Assembly: GCA_033725935.1 (NCBI GenBank)
Contig: MU867092.1
Location: 248,001 to 312,000, forward strand
Direction of reading: 5' to 3'
Length of the DNA: 64,000 nt
Origin: Cladorrhinum sp. PSN259
Taxonomy: Eukaryota; Ascomycota; Sordariomycetes; Sordariales; Podosporaceae
Shown here: piece by piece, positions 51,697-62,800 of the stretch
Position numbering within the stretch: the stretch's first letter is position 1
How the letters are laid out: the number at the start of each line of letters is the position of its first letter
Notes under the pieces: model-generated
What the model was told of the DNA's origin: nothing
Databases searched by the model: none
The model's input: only the letters and a program-made list of their open reading frames with translations
Position numbers and translations under genes: made by a program

Positions 51697-53557
51697 TCAT
51701 GTCGCACACCATCGTGGAAGAACCAGAGGCTCCTCGACCGCTCCAAGCCAATCACAAACGAGGTTTGCCCACCGTGTGCCGATATTCGAGAAGAAGAATC
51801 GCTGATCGAGTTCACGCTGTCTCAGCCCAGCCCATAACTCACGAGCACAGCGCAAGTCCGCCTTCCAGGTAGTATCATTCAATGACGCCTTCAGCTCGGT
51901 AATAGATAACAAACAGACTAATGCAGGAAATCCTGGCCCGTTGTCCACAGTTGAGCTTTTAATGCAAGCATCATATGCAAGCCTCCAATCATTAAGAGCC
52001 CGGAACAGTGCAAAATCAGGTTTGCCGCGTCGTTGTACATGACTGATTATCGCCAACCCAAGGCAAACGCGAGCGAAATTACGCTTCGTTGCTTGTCGAG
52101 ACGGAATAATTTCTTCATAACCCTTAATAAGACCAACAAAAAGTTCTTTTGCAGTAAGGAGATCGTTATCCGAACCGTCAAGCCCTCGGGCCAAATGAAA
52201 CTCGGCCCAAGTAAGCTGCAGCAGTCGCTTCTGCGGGTCCGCTGTAGCAGCGATGTTTGTTGGCGAATCCCTCCCTTCCAGACGAGACAGCAAGTCCTTC
52301 CCCATATCCCAACGAGAAAGCAAATCCTTCCCTTTATCCCAAAGAGAAAGCTCTCCATATACTGAGATAAGATGCAGTTTGGAAAGAAATTGAGCTTGGG
52401 GTGCAGGATATTGACTGGCAAGCGGTTCGAGGTATATGCGTGACTTTTCAAAAGCCCCTTGATAACGGCATACCTTCCCTTTCATTAAGTCGATACGGAA
52501 ACTTATGATGGTTTCAAGGACCGAAGGCTGCGCTGCATATGCAGGCATCCATTGGTCAAGGAACTGCCACGAGTGAGATATATACCCTTGTTCAGCGCAA
52601 CGTTGCGCTTGGATTAGCAGAAACTCTGCAAGGAGCGCATTCCTTTTCCCTTTCTGTCTATCACCTAGAGGGAAGGATGTGGGGACCGGCTGGCCGTGTA
52701 TTAAACAGAGTGCCATTTGACGGACCTGGACCTGGATGGTTTGGCCAAGGGGGACACGGGGGGAAGATGGTATCCAGCGAAGTAAAGACTGTGCCATGCT
52801 AAGTGCGGCTTCTTTAGCCGGGAAGTTCCCAAATAGAGTAACAGCTATACAGACGTCGATACCCCTTTCGATCTCATCCAAGTGTAGGGAGGGGTGCTGG
52901 GGAAACGATTGGAAGGATCCTTCTTCTAGTTTTTGTAATGCCGGAAGCACGAACGGGGAGAAGGCTCTTCCTTTTTCGATAAATCTATATAATTAGTAAA
53001 TAATGCAAGCTACTTTCGTTTACTTAAAGGACATACTTATTATCAAGATCCCGGTGTGGAAAGGCCTGTAATATAACCCTTATAGTTTCCAGCTGCCAGG
53101 ACAAAAGCTGGCCCGGAAGGCGGTGGAGCTCATTGTGTATGAAGGCTCGACACTGTGCATCAAGGATAAGATCGCAATCGGCCCACCAGGGGTAAGATTC
53201 CGTATCGGGAGAAACTGCACTATCGGTTGCCTCAACTGCTGGTATGGCGCATATAATTCGGATGGCATGGTCTAGCCGCTGAGAATCGCTAAATATAGGG
53301 AGGAGCTTTGCGAGGCGGCCAAGGGATTCGTTTCCGTTCTCGTTCCAAACTTTGAATGGCGAGAGCGCGCGGTAAAAGAGATCTGCAGGCACTGGTCGGG
53401 GCTCTAGGCACGAAAGAATACGGAGGATGGCTTTACAATCCTCACTGAACGCCACGAGGCACTTCTGCCGCATATGTCGTTCAAGTGACTGAAGTGTTTG
53501 GTACACCTTGCCACAAATACAACGGCGGTTAGGGTCGAGATCTTCCATGCCGTCCAT
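51697..53557 (-). CDS. NLR-like winged-helix plus tetratricopeptide protein with N-terminal zinc finger, no NB-ARC
   Basis: Exons 53037-53557 and 51697-52984 (GTATGT donor, TATATAG acceptor), 602 residues. It starts MDGMEDLDPNRRCICGKVYQ; CICG plus HMRQKC makes a single C2HC finger-like module (about 13-33). Directly after comes CKAILRILSCLEPRPVPADL and LFYRALSPFKVWNENGNES, then RLAKLLPIFSDSQRLDHAIR. That is the winged-helix segment that in fungal NLRs follows the NB-ARC/NACHT. The rest is helical repeat of TPR type (LLIQAQRCAEQGYISHSWQF, SRIYLEPLASQYPAPQAQF, FALFRALNDWRLAYDACIKS). No P-loop is seen. A short in-frame duplication, KGKDLLSRWDMGKDLLSRLE, lies at about 390. It may be a decoy or executor derived from an NLR; inference. 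Confidence 0.65.
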
Positions 53558-53970
53558 TTTCCAACCATTGGGTTGCAGAAATAAAGAGGGTGCGAGTAAT
53601 CAGAGGAGAACAAGCTTCGAGAACAGGACGTTATCTCCAGAGGAAGTTACGGTGGGCCCAAATCGGAATTACCAGATTCTGCCACGTCACACTGCCTCTG
53701 AGAAATGTGGCACTGTGGATTTGTGGGGATGCAGGGGCCGATCCGCACTGTGCAATATACGGGAAAAAGTGGAGCTGCGGTTGTGGTGGATGCACATCGA
53801 GTCCATCTGGCCATCCCAGACGAAGTGGCAAGGGCAGGTACGGAGGGGATGGTTCTGCTTGGACGGCACTATTTCGAGGGACGGGCACAGTCGATTCCGC
53901 CGAGACCGGGGGTAGCCGATTTCGATGTGTCTTGATATTCTGTGTATGGATATCCGTTCAAGAAATAAAA
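53558..53970. other. Intergenic, nothing recognised
   Basis: Overlapping GC-richer frames on both strands (53590-53930) without family features. Confidence 0.4.
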
Positions 53971-54383
53971 ATGGTTGGTTTGACCAGGAGTATTGATCAC
54001 CCCTCCTGGTCAGTATACGTACCTTGCACTGGAACCCGATAGCTTCCGCTGTTGACGCTGAGTTTGTGATGGTTGCCCAACAATTCGCCCCATTCGGTTC
54101 AATTGATCACTCCGCACATCTCCAACCATTCATTCACGCCAAATTCCGGGATATGCACTAGCACATAGATTCAATTATGGAAAGAGAATTCAGTCAGCAA
54201 ACTGTGGATAATCAGGAAATCTTCTTCTCTGTCAAGACATGTTTCTTTGCTGGAGGCTTGTTCTGGGCTTGGATTTATGGTTGTTGAGTGGCGACCGAAG
54301 TCAGGCCTGACCAAATAGGTGAGACTGAAGACGCCATACAAGTATATGCGACAGCATGAGCTGGTACTGTTGGGCATCAATAT
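53971..54383. repeat. Dispersed repeat, copy B
   Basis: Direct copy of 40703-41086, including the terminal hairpin TGACCAGGAG/CTCCTGGTCA at about 53981-54012, with an insertion of about 40 nt (GGAAAGAGAATTCAGTCAGC). See copy A. Confidence 0.85.
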
Positions 54384-54891
54384 TATACAATTATACTATG
54401 GCTCGATTGATAAGGCACGATTCGGTCGCAGGCGCCACGATAACGCCCATAACCAAGATCTCGCGATAACTTCAACTGTTACTAGATGTAAGGCCAGCTG
54501 CTAGGGCATTTGCCCTGGGCGCACTTAATCAAAAATCATACTAGGTAACGTTCGCAATCCATCTTCCACTTTAAATGCAGTCTTTCCATCCATCTTCTTC
54601 CCACCTATCTTCTTTAGTCATGGTAGCAAACGCCACGCAAAAGTACCCCAATTTACAATCGGGTGCTGGGCAGACTATGACGGGAAAGTGATTTTCGAAA
54701 ACTCAAAGTGCCCTAAAGCAAACACTTAAAACCTTTGCCCAAAAAATTCAAGAAATGTATATTCAATGGGGAAGGATTTGATGGATAAAGAGAACATCGG
54801 GTGAGGAATGGCAATATATACTGCATACATAATATTGAGGTACACATCATTCGTACAGAGCATGTCCAGCCAAGGTAGTTGGACAGACATG
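54384..54891. other. Intergenic, nothing recognised
   Basis: 3' flank of zinc-finger copy 3. Short frames only. Confidence 0.4.
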
Positions 54892-55833
54892 TCAATCTGC
54901 GTCTAATTCCTCCTCCCCATCTCGTTCCTGAAGTTCCTCCTGATGGTCGTGCCCCCTGTTTGCTGGACCATATTCGCACACCTCGTCGTGCCTCTTCATA
55001 TGGGCCTTCAAGTTGAAGAAGCTCTTCCCGCAGGCTTCGCATTGCCTCCGTGTTCTTGTCCGGTTGTTACGCTCCTTCAAATGTACGGTTCGGTAGTGTC
55101 TTTTCATATCCCTTTTGCGACTGAACCTCTTGTTGCAGTCGTCTATGGGGCAAGGAACAGGATTTTCGCGCTTCTCGTCGTGCATCTTCATATGGGCCGT
55201 TAAGTTGCGAACTATTTTCCCGCAGCCCTTGACTTCGCATTCGCGCTTCTCGTTGTGCGACCTCATATGGGCCCATAAGTCGCGAACTGTTGTCCCGCAG
55301 CCCTCGACTTCGCATTGCCTCAATGTTGACTGTTTGATCCTGGATTGATGTATCTTGTCTGAGGAGAAGTTAGATACTTGGGGTCCCGGCGTCCCTGTAT
55401 ATAACGGCTCAATCGGGTGGTGATCGGGCTTATACCAGGTTGTTGAAGATGGAACGGAGCTAGTCGGGGGAGGAGTCGATGTGTGGGTGGAATAGGCGTT
55501 GTTGTGAGAGTGGTAGCTGTTGAAAGAGTCGTCCTCTATAGAGAGGATGTTGGGCTGGTTGATCCTAGATTGATGTCTCTTGTTTAAAGGGAAGTTAGAT
55601 ACTTGGGGTCCCGGCGGCCCTGTATATAACGGCTCAATCGGGTGGTGATCGGGCTTATGCCAGGTTGCTGAAGATGGAACGGAGCTAGTCGGGGGAGGAG
55701 TCGATGTGTGGGTGGAATAGGCGTTGTTGTGAGAGTGGTAGCTGTTGAAAGAGTCGTCCTCTGTAGAGAAGATGTTGATCAATATCGAGTTGAGAGACGG
55801 AAGAGAGTTCTCTGGGTGCATGGGTGGAGTCAT
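54892..55833 (-). CDS. C2H2 zinc-finger protein with duplicated N-terminal module (family copy 3)
   Basis: 313 residues from ATG 55833 (MTPPMHPENSLPSLNSILIN), single exon. An 82-residue direct duplication fills the N-terminal half: TEDDSFNSYHSHNNAYSTHT ... GPQVSNF and IEDDSFNSYHSHNNAYSTHT ... GPQVSNF; the DNA copies are nearly identical, so it is recent. Four or five zinc fingers follow from about 170: CEVEGCGTTVRDLWAHMRSH, CEVKGCGKIVRNLTAHMKMH, CPIDDCNKRFSRKRDMKRHY and CEACGKSFFNLKAHMKRH. The tail is acidic. Expected nuclear DNA-binding protein. Upstream sequence matches the family promoter block. Confidence 0.8.
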   Translation of the reverse strand: MTPPMHPENSLPSLNSILINIFSTEDDSFNSYHSHNNAYSTHTSTPPPTSSVPSSATWHKPDHHPIEPLYTGPPGPQVSNFPLNKRHQSRINQPNILSIEDDSFNSYHSHNNAYSTHTSTPPPTSSVPSSTTWYKPDHHPIEPLYTGTPGPQVSNFSSDKIHQSRIKQSTLRQCEVEGCGTTVRDLWAHMRSHNEKRECEVKGCGKIVRNLTAHMKMHDEKRENPVPCPIDDCNKRFSRKRDMKRHYRTVHLKERNNRTRTRRQCEACGKSFFNLKAHMKRHDEVCEYGPANRGHDHQEELQERDGEEELDAD

Positions 55834-57473
55834 GGCGCAGGACTGATATATCGATAGAGCTTATACTGACGGCGACCGGGTGGGAGCAGGTAACTTATAT
55901 CAGAGTCTCGAGATACAACGAGGCTCTAGAAAACAGCAGAGGGGGGTATGGCCACCTGCCGACTGATTAGACGAGGACACAAGCAAAGCCGTATCCATTG
56001 GTTGCTAGCCCCTGATACGGTTCCTATGTGTGAACGCGTTCTGGATAAACACTACGTACCGATGACAGCACAGACGTGCTCGGGAAGTATGCCCTGTGTC
56101 ACTTTCCGTTGCTAATAAAGGTCGTCTCCCCTTGTCTGTTCCGAAAGCTAACGCCGACTCACTGAGAAAACAGGAGCGGGGTAATGCCATATGATTTCAT
56201 CGCCTGATGCAACCATCACGGCAGGAACGCGTTCTAGATAAACAATACGCGCTGAGTGTCCTACCGATGGCAGCACAGATGCGCCACTTTCCGTTGCTGA
56301 TACTTGAAAGGCCGGTTCCCCTCGTCTTTCAATTTCAATTTTCAAACCATTAAAATATTATGACTTTTGCATCGTCAAAACAAAGCCAAAGATGACATCC
56401 CGTTTCACCCGCTTCGTTTCCTCCCCGCAAAGCAGAGTGTTGCTGCCTGCCGTTCCCCTCGGAACCACACGCAAGTTCAGGTACGTCTCCCAGCCATAGG
56501 AAAACAAAAGCCCAAACAAAGGCCACAAACTGAGAAACAAAGTGAACTCCATAAATCCAAGGTCGGAAGCACTGCAGGAAAGACAGACAGCTCAAAGATG
56601 GTGAGTTTCTAGTCCCAGAGCGCAGCGGGTAGATGGTGATTGACCCGTTACGCAGGAAGAAGAGAGCCAGGAACACAGGCATGGGCATGGGCATCATTGC
56701 TCTATGGATTCGGATCAGGGTAGGACGTGATAGAGAGAGATAGTAGTATTTTTGAAAATACAGCGTCCAGATTTTTTATAAACAAAAGAGATGAAGAGAC
56801 AAGGTGCACAAATTGGCTACCTTTGACCGTGAATGTGGCCGAGGCATTATTATTCTGCAATGTTCAGGCCAATCGAGAAGGGCAGCAATAACAGCCCATC
56901 TTCGCTCTACCGAACACTGTCAATACTGCTATTACCGTTTCTTTGCAGAATGCCCGACTACATCGAGACGCGTCAAGGAACCAATCAAGGTATACCAATG
57001 GATTACGGCTTTGCCAGGTGGGTGTCTCATCCGGAATGTGTCCTCGCCCAATCCTGCTGGTCGGCAGGTGCAAAGCCAATGAGGTAGAGAAAACAAGGGT
57101 AATGCCACATGTTTTTATCGCCTGACGGCCTTTAAAATATCAGCAACCGAAAATGACGGGCCGTATACACAGGGCGTACTTCGCGAGCACGTCTGTGCCG
57201 TTATCGGTACGTCAACACGTACACGTCCACACGTAGGAGACGTGTCAAGGGCTAGCAATGGCTTTGCCGGGCGGGTGGCTCATCTAGAATGTGTCCTCGC
57301 GGTCGGCAGGTGGTTGCTAGAGCCTCGTTATAAACCTCGAGGCAACAAACCTGGCTCACTGTATTCTATCCATTTTGAGAGTCTGTTGACCATTGCTTAG
57401 CCTGCTCCCACTTGGTCGTCATTAGTATAAACTCTCATCGACATAGTAACCAGTCCTGCGCCACGATTCCACC
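55834..57473. other. Repeat-rich spacer with several copies of the zinc-finger promoter block
   Basis: 55834-56200 (reverse direction) and 56240-56320 and 57000-57473 (forward) carry pieces of the family promoter block (GTGTCAAGGGCTAGCAA, CATCCGGAATGTGTCCTCGC, GAGAAAACAGGAGCGGGGTA). 56725-56780 repeats the 3' end of the 47723-48463 gene. Between about 56385 and 56735 there are splice-like signals (GTACGT, GTGAGT, CGCAG) and a possible three-exon small gene, but the product is not recognisable and I do not call it. Confidence 0.6.
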
Positions 57474-58071
57474 ATGGACTTAGAGAACTCTCTCCTGTCT
57501 CTCGACTCGATGAGCCAGGCCGACTACAACCTCATTGACCCCAGGCTTCTTATAGAGTATAAGCCCGACGATCATCCGGTCAAGTCTGAGAAACCTCGCC
57601 CCTTTGCATGCGAATTCCAAGACTGCGAAAAAAGATTCACTCGCAAAGACATCTGCAAATATCACATGGCGACGCACATGGAGAATTACGAGCTTCGTCC
57701 TTTTCCTTGCCCTGAGGAAGGCTGCAACAACAAGTATGTTTCTAAGCACGACCTCAGGTGCCACCATCTGTCCGTACATACAAAGAATAGGTATAAATGC
57801 GACCACTGTTCTCGCAAGTTCAAGCGCAAGAGCACTCAGAAAGCGTAAGCTTTAAACCCATTAATTACTACAAAACTAAAGTATTTTACTTACTCGATAT
57901 AGCCATATCTGCCGCAAGATATTTTTCATAGTGCCATATCTCGGGCCCCGGCCAAATGGAACGAAGGAGATCAATGCCTTAGAATTCACACCGACGGCAG
58001 CAGCAGTTGGGGAGGAGATACATGTGTGCACCAATGGAAGCTGCTCTCGCTGCTTGCGGGTTGAAGCCTGA
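57474..58071 (+). CDS. C2H2 zinc-finger protein (family copy 4)
   Basis: Exons 57474-57844 and 57903-58071 (GTAAGC donor, GATATAG acceptor) give 179 residues. The N-terminus MDLENSLLSLDSMSQADYNL matches copy 2. Three fingers: CEFQDCEKRFTRKDICKYHM with ATH; CPEEGCNNKYVSKHDLRCHH with SVH; and CDHCSRKFKRKSTQKAH which the second exon completes. The last exon also encodes PRPNGTKEINALEFTPTAAA then VGEEIHVCTNGSC, conserved with copy 2 and therefore probably functional outside the fingers. Intact and likely expressed. Confidence 0.75.
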
Positions 58072-59835
58072 TCCAAGGAACACCAGCAGGCACTTTGCAC
58101 TGGGAACCGTGAGGGAAGGCGAATGCGCAACCGTGTCCCTGTTGATTCACAAGCGCCTCACTAGAGGCCAAGAGTATTGGCAGATTTTACTAGAGACAAC
58201 GAACAAGTCTAGCCTATCAACACACAATCTTCACATTGACAAAAGGTCCGCCCCGTTGCTTAAAGATACCAGAAGAAGTCCAGTTGCAAAGTATGTAACC
58301 CGCCATTTTCTGAGTTTATGGCTTCTAGAAACAAAATATCATGATCGTATTTTGAACCACTTAGTAATGTCTGTGTAGAACTGGGACTCCGTCTTCCCGG
58401 GCCATGGTAAGAGGAGGGAGAGAAAGATAAAGACGAGAGCGCTGAGAGAGCCCAGATCTGGCCAAGTGTCACCGGTTTTTACTCTTCCCTTTGTAACACG
58501 GGAGGCCTCAGTGGTGGATCTGTGGCGGTCCTTGGCGTGAGCTTCCAGCACAGCGAGACGGCGCAATCGTGATTCCGGGACGGCGCTGACGATCGGAAAT
58601 GCGGACGCTGCGCCGAAGCGGTTCGTAGACCGCAGATGGCGCGACGATGTTTGTGGAGCGTCCTGGAGTGTTGCATTTGCTTCCGGAGCGGTGAACAATT
58701 TGCCGAGCGCTCCGACGAAGGTGCCGGAACGGCGGGGGATTCAGGAACGTCTGAGGACCGTGTGTGCGCTATACCTTTTTGAAATTCTTTGACAAGTTCT
58801 CGGACCCGCTCCATCCTCTTTACGTTGGTTCCTCACTTGCACAAGGAAAAATTTCAGAGTATGCGAGCAGAACCGCGCTTGGATCAGGGTTCCTTTCCAG
58901 CGAAGTCAAGTGGAGACTGCGGCGGATGGAGCTGGCGTGAATTCGATTGGTTGCCGACAGTACGGTACGCTAGGAGCCAAGCATCTCTTGGCTACGGCGG
59001 TTACGAGCAAAAAAAGAAACCCTTGTCAGGTGAGCGCACGGATCAGGTACGGATAAGAAGGTTTATCTACCCATATGTATGTGTGCAACGTTGTGATTGG
59101 TGGATATAAAAGGAGGTCATGCAGTTGTTGGTGCGAAGAGTGCAACCGCCATCTGTCCAACCATGTCCAACCACCACCAATGTCCACTCATGTCTCCGCT
59201 TAGTCAGCCTATCTAATCCATTGGAGCCTCAAGGAAAACACCCGTGACAGGAGAATGGCCGCTTGAACGTTCCCTTATTCCAATGATGTCTCGTCAGGCC
59301 ATGTTGGAGAGCGTTGCCATATTCGCCTCCCTGTGCATTTCAGTGTAGTCGTCGGTGTCGAAAAAGCTGCTCTGCTGACCGGGGATGGCTACTCATAGAT
59401 CTCTTGTGAAGGGGTCTCGTCGAGTGCCCAATTTGCTGTGCGGCTGTGCCCGATACTGCTAGATCGGCTGCTATTCTGGCGCGACGATGATCTGCGCTTC
59501 TTATCACTGGTAGTTGCGCAATCCTCAGATGGCGGTAGGACAGTGTGGATTCGTTTTATTCACACGTAGTACTTGTGCTTTTTGGCACTACTCACATGCT
59601 AACCACCTGATCGCCACTAAGAAATTCGCCCCCGTCCCATTACATGTGGCTTCAGGAACAGAACGGAAACGGGTCATCTTGCCTTCTCGAAGCAAAGTAT
59701 GCGCGTCATCTGAACATCGATGGAAATGCTAGAATTTCCATAGTATCTATAAAGCAACCCATCCTCCCGGACCCTTTGTGGTGTCAAGCTAGAAAAAGAA
59801 ATAAAGAGGATGAAGTGAAGGAGACTTGAAATGTT
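58072..59835. other. 1.8-kb stretch without a confident gene; contains inverted repeat of 50.5 kb
   Basis: Minus-strand frames at 58339-58698 and 58479-58814 overlap in different frames. The first ends in a hydrophobic helix (LGSLSALVFIFLSLLLPWPG) and the second starts MERVRELVKEFQK, so they may be a decayed small membrane protein, but no splice joins them well. About 58935-59170 is an inverted copy of about 50480-50600 plus neighbouring pieces (AACCATGTCCAACCACC). Nothing is recognised at 59.2-59.8 kb. Confidence 0.5.
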
Positions 59836-62800
59836 CTAAACATCTCGTGAGAAGCCAATAGTGAAAACTCGTCCCGATGAACAGCCGATAGATATCATCC
59901 GCCCTTGGATGGTGGAACAGGTCGGGCGGTATTCTGATGGTAACCACAGTGCATTCTTGCTATTGCAAATAATCCACGACTCGTCCTGCCCCAAGCTATA
60001 CCCATACTTCATTGGATTCTCCGGCTGAAATTCGCTTTCCGTTACATCCAGTGAGAAGGCGATTGACTGAACCGAGTTGCGATGGCCTGCTAACGTCTGT
60101 AAACACTTCCCCGACGCGGGATCCCAGATCTTGACCGTGTAATCGTTCGAGCCCGACGCGAGCCGCTGGCTATCCGGTGAGAAGGCGACTAACTGAACCC
60201 AGTGGCTATGGCCTTCTAACGTCTGTAAATACTTCCCCAACGCGGGATCCCAGATCTTAACCGTGTAATCGTACGAGCCCGACGCGAGCCGCTGGCCATC
60301 CGGTGAGAAGGCGACTGACTGAACCGGGTTGCTATGGCCTTCTAATGTCTGTAAACACTTCCCCGACGCGGGATCCCAGATCTTAACCGTATTATCGTTC
60401 GAGCCCGACGCGAGCCGCTGGCCATCCGGTGAGAAGGCGACTGACCAAACCGAGCCGCTATGGCCTTCTAACGTCTGTAAACACTTCCCCGACGCGGGAT
60501 CCCAAATCTTAACCGTGTTATTATACGAGCCCGACGCGAGCCGCTGGCCATCCGGTGAGAAGGCGACTGACAGAACCGGGTTACTATGGCCTTCTAACGT
60601 CTGTAAACACTTCCCTAACGCGGGATCCCAGATCTTGACCGTGTAATCGTACGAGCCCGACGCGAGCCGCTGGCCATCCGGTGAGAAGGCGACTGACTGA
60701 ACCGAGCGGCTATGGCCTTCTAGCGTCTGTAAATACTTCCCCGACGCGGGATCCCAGATCTTGACCGTATAATCGTTCGAGCCCGACGCGAGCCGCTAGC
60801 TATCCGGTGAGAAGGCGACTGACCGAACCGAGCGGCTATGGCCTTCTAACGTCTGTAAATACTTCCCCGACGCGGGATCCCAGATCTTAACCGTATTATC
60901 GTTCGAGCCCGACGCGAGCCGCTGGCCATCCGGTGAGAAGGCGACTGACAGAACCGAGTTACTATGGCCTTTTAACGTCTGTAAACACTTCCCCGACGCG
61001 AGATCCCAGATCTTAACCGTGTAATCGTTCGAGCCCGACGCGAGCCGCTGGCTATCCGGTGAGAAGGCGACTGACCGAACCGGGTTGCTATGGCCTTCTA
61101 ACGTCTGTAAATACTTCCCCGATGCGGGATCCCAGATCTTGACCGTGTAATCGTACGAGCCTGACGCGAGCCGCTGGCTATCCGGTGAGAAGGCGACTGA
61201 CAGAACCGAGTTACTATGGCCTTTTAACGTCTGTAAATACTTCCCCGACGCAGGATCCCAAATCTTGACCGTATTATCGTACGAGCCCGACGCGAGCCGC
61301 TGGCCATCCGGTGAGAAGGTAACTGACAGAACCCAGTAGCTATGGCCTTCTAACGTCTGTAAACACTTCCCCGACGCGGGATCCCAGATCTTAACCGTAT
61401 AATCGTACGAGCCCGACGCGAGCCGCTGGCCATCCGGTGAGAAGGCGACTGACCAAACCGGGTTGCTATGGCCTTCTAACGTCTGTAAACACTTCCCCGA
61501 CGCGGGATCCCAGATCTTGACCGTGTAATCGTTCGAGCCCGACGCGAGCCGCTGGCCATCCGGTGAGAAGGTGACTGACTGAACCGAGTTGCGATGGCCT
61601 TCTAACGTCTGTAGGCATGCATTCCAATCCGCTTCTACAACTGGCTTAGTACTAATCCAGTCAGGTTCATCTGCCCTGAAATTTCTCTTTACCAAACTAC
61701 CAGTTGGTGCAAATACAAGAGCTGACGTGTACGCTTGAAGAGGGGCCTGCTCTACTATCCATCCGTAGGAGAGAGCGAACCGATGTGCATCTCGAACAAA
61801 GGTTGTTAGCGGTCTTTGATTAGTACGCCCCTGCATCTCTGTTAGCATGGTTCTCTGGCGGTAGTAATTTATACTTACAAGTAAGGCCGCAAGCTGTCTT
61901 ATGGCAATGATACCCTCCGACATAGCTCGGAGTAGGCTGAGAGCTTCGAGCCAGTAAAGATACTTCTTCTCAAGGAAGGTCTGTACCGCATCCAGTGTAT
62001 TGCATTGCAGCATGTCTTTATCGGAAATCGAGTCGCGGAGATGATCAACCCAGAAAACGCATGAGTACCGTACTGTAGCCAGTGGGTCCGAAGTTGGCGT
62101 TTGAACCTTGTCGATTGGGAATCCCGGTGCCTTTAAGCCGTACATATTGCGTCGTAATATCGCGGACATCGCATTGAGCGACCTTGAGAAGATGATGTGG
62201 TGTACATCTTCCGGCCCTTGAGGGAAGACCCAGTTGAAAGCCTCTTGAGAAGCTTGGTGCGCGGTGTTTCCTTGTAGAAAGTCTTTGGCCGATTGGTGGA
62301 CGAAGTCAACAACCTGTTCTCGGAGATTCAAAAACGAGCCACAAAGCTTTATAAGTTTTTCCAGGTACTCCGGTTTCTTTAAAATGTTCTTTGGCACTTC
62401 GGCAAGTGTAATAAGCTCACGCAGGCTAATGGGTCGGCGGACAACGGTAACGGTGGCAAGAATTCGCTTACAAAGGTCCGCATCGTCCGAGTCGTTAATA
62501 TACTTTATCATTCGCTCATATAAAGGGTCTAACCCTGACGGGAATGCGTATAGCTTGTCCAGCGTTTGCCATTCTTGAACGTTCGGATCGGCGAGTGCCT
62601 GGCAGACCAAGGCTACCCAGAGGAAGGTCCCATCTGCGTTGGAAGAGAGATAATGGTGTACGGCATTCTTTATCTCGGTGTCGTAACATTTCAGTTGTGA
62701 AAGGTACAGAACATTATGCCGAATGAACGCTTCGACGGCGGCGGTGACGGATTCCACGTTCAGCTCGAGGCTTAGTATTGACTTTTGCGTTACTGTTCCT

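Noticed and set aside
56385..56735. Possible three-exon small gene (splice-like GTACGT, GTGAGT and CGCAG signals)
   Set aside because: The joined product is not recognisable, phases were chosen by me, and the region is flanked by decayed duplicates; too weak to call.
58339..58814. Minus-strand overlapping frames with a C-terminal hydrophobic helix
   Set aside because: The two frames cannot be joined with a normal intron and no start suits the second; noted only as a possible decayed membrane protein.
60050..61620. 126-bp tandem repeat as a satellite or CRISPR
   Set aside because: It is in frame and encodes WD40 blades of the NLR.
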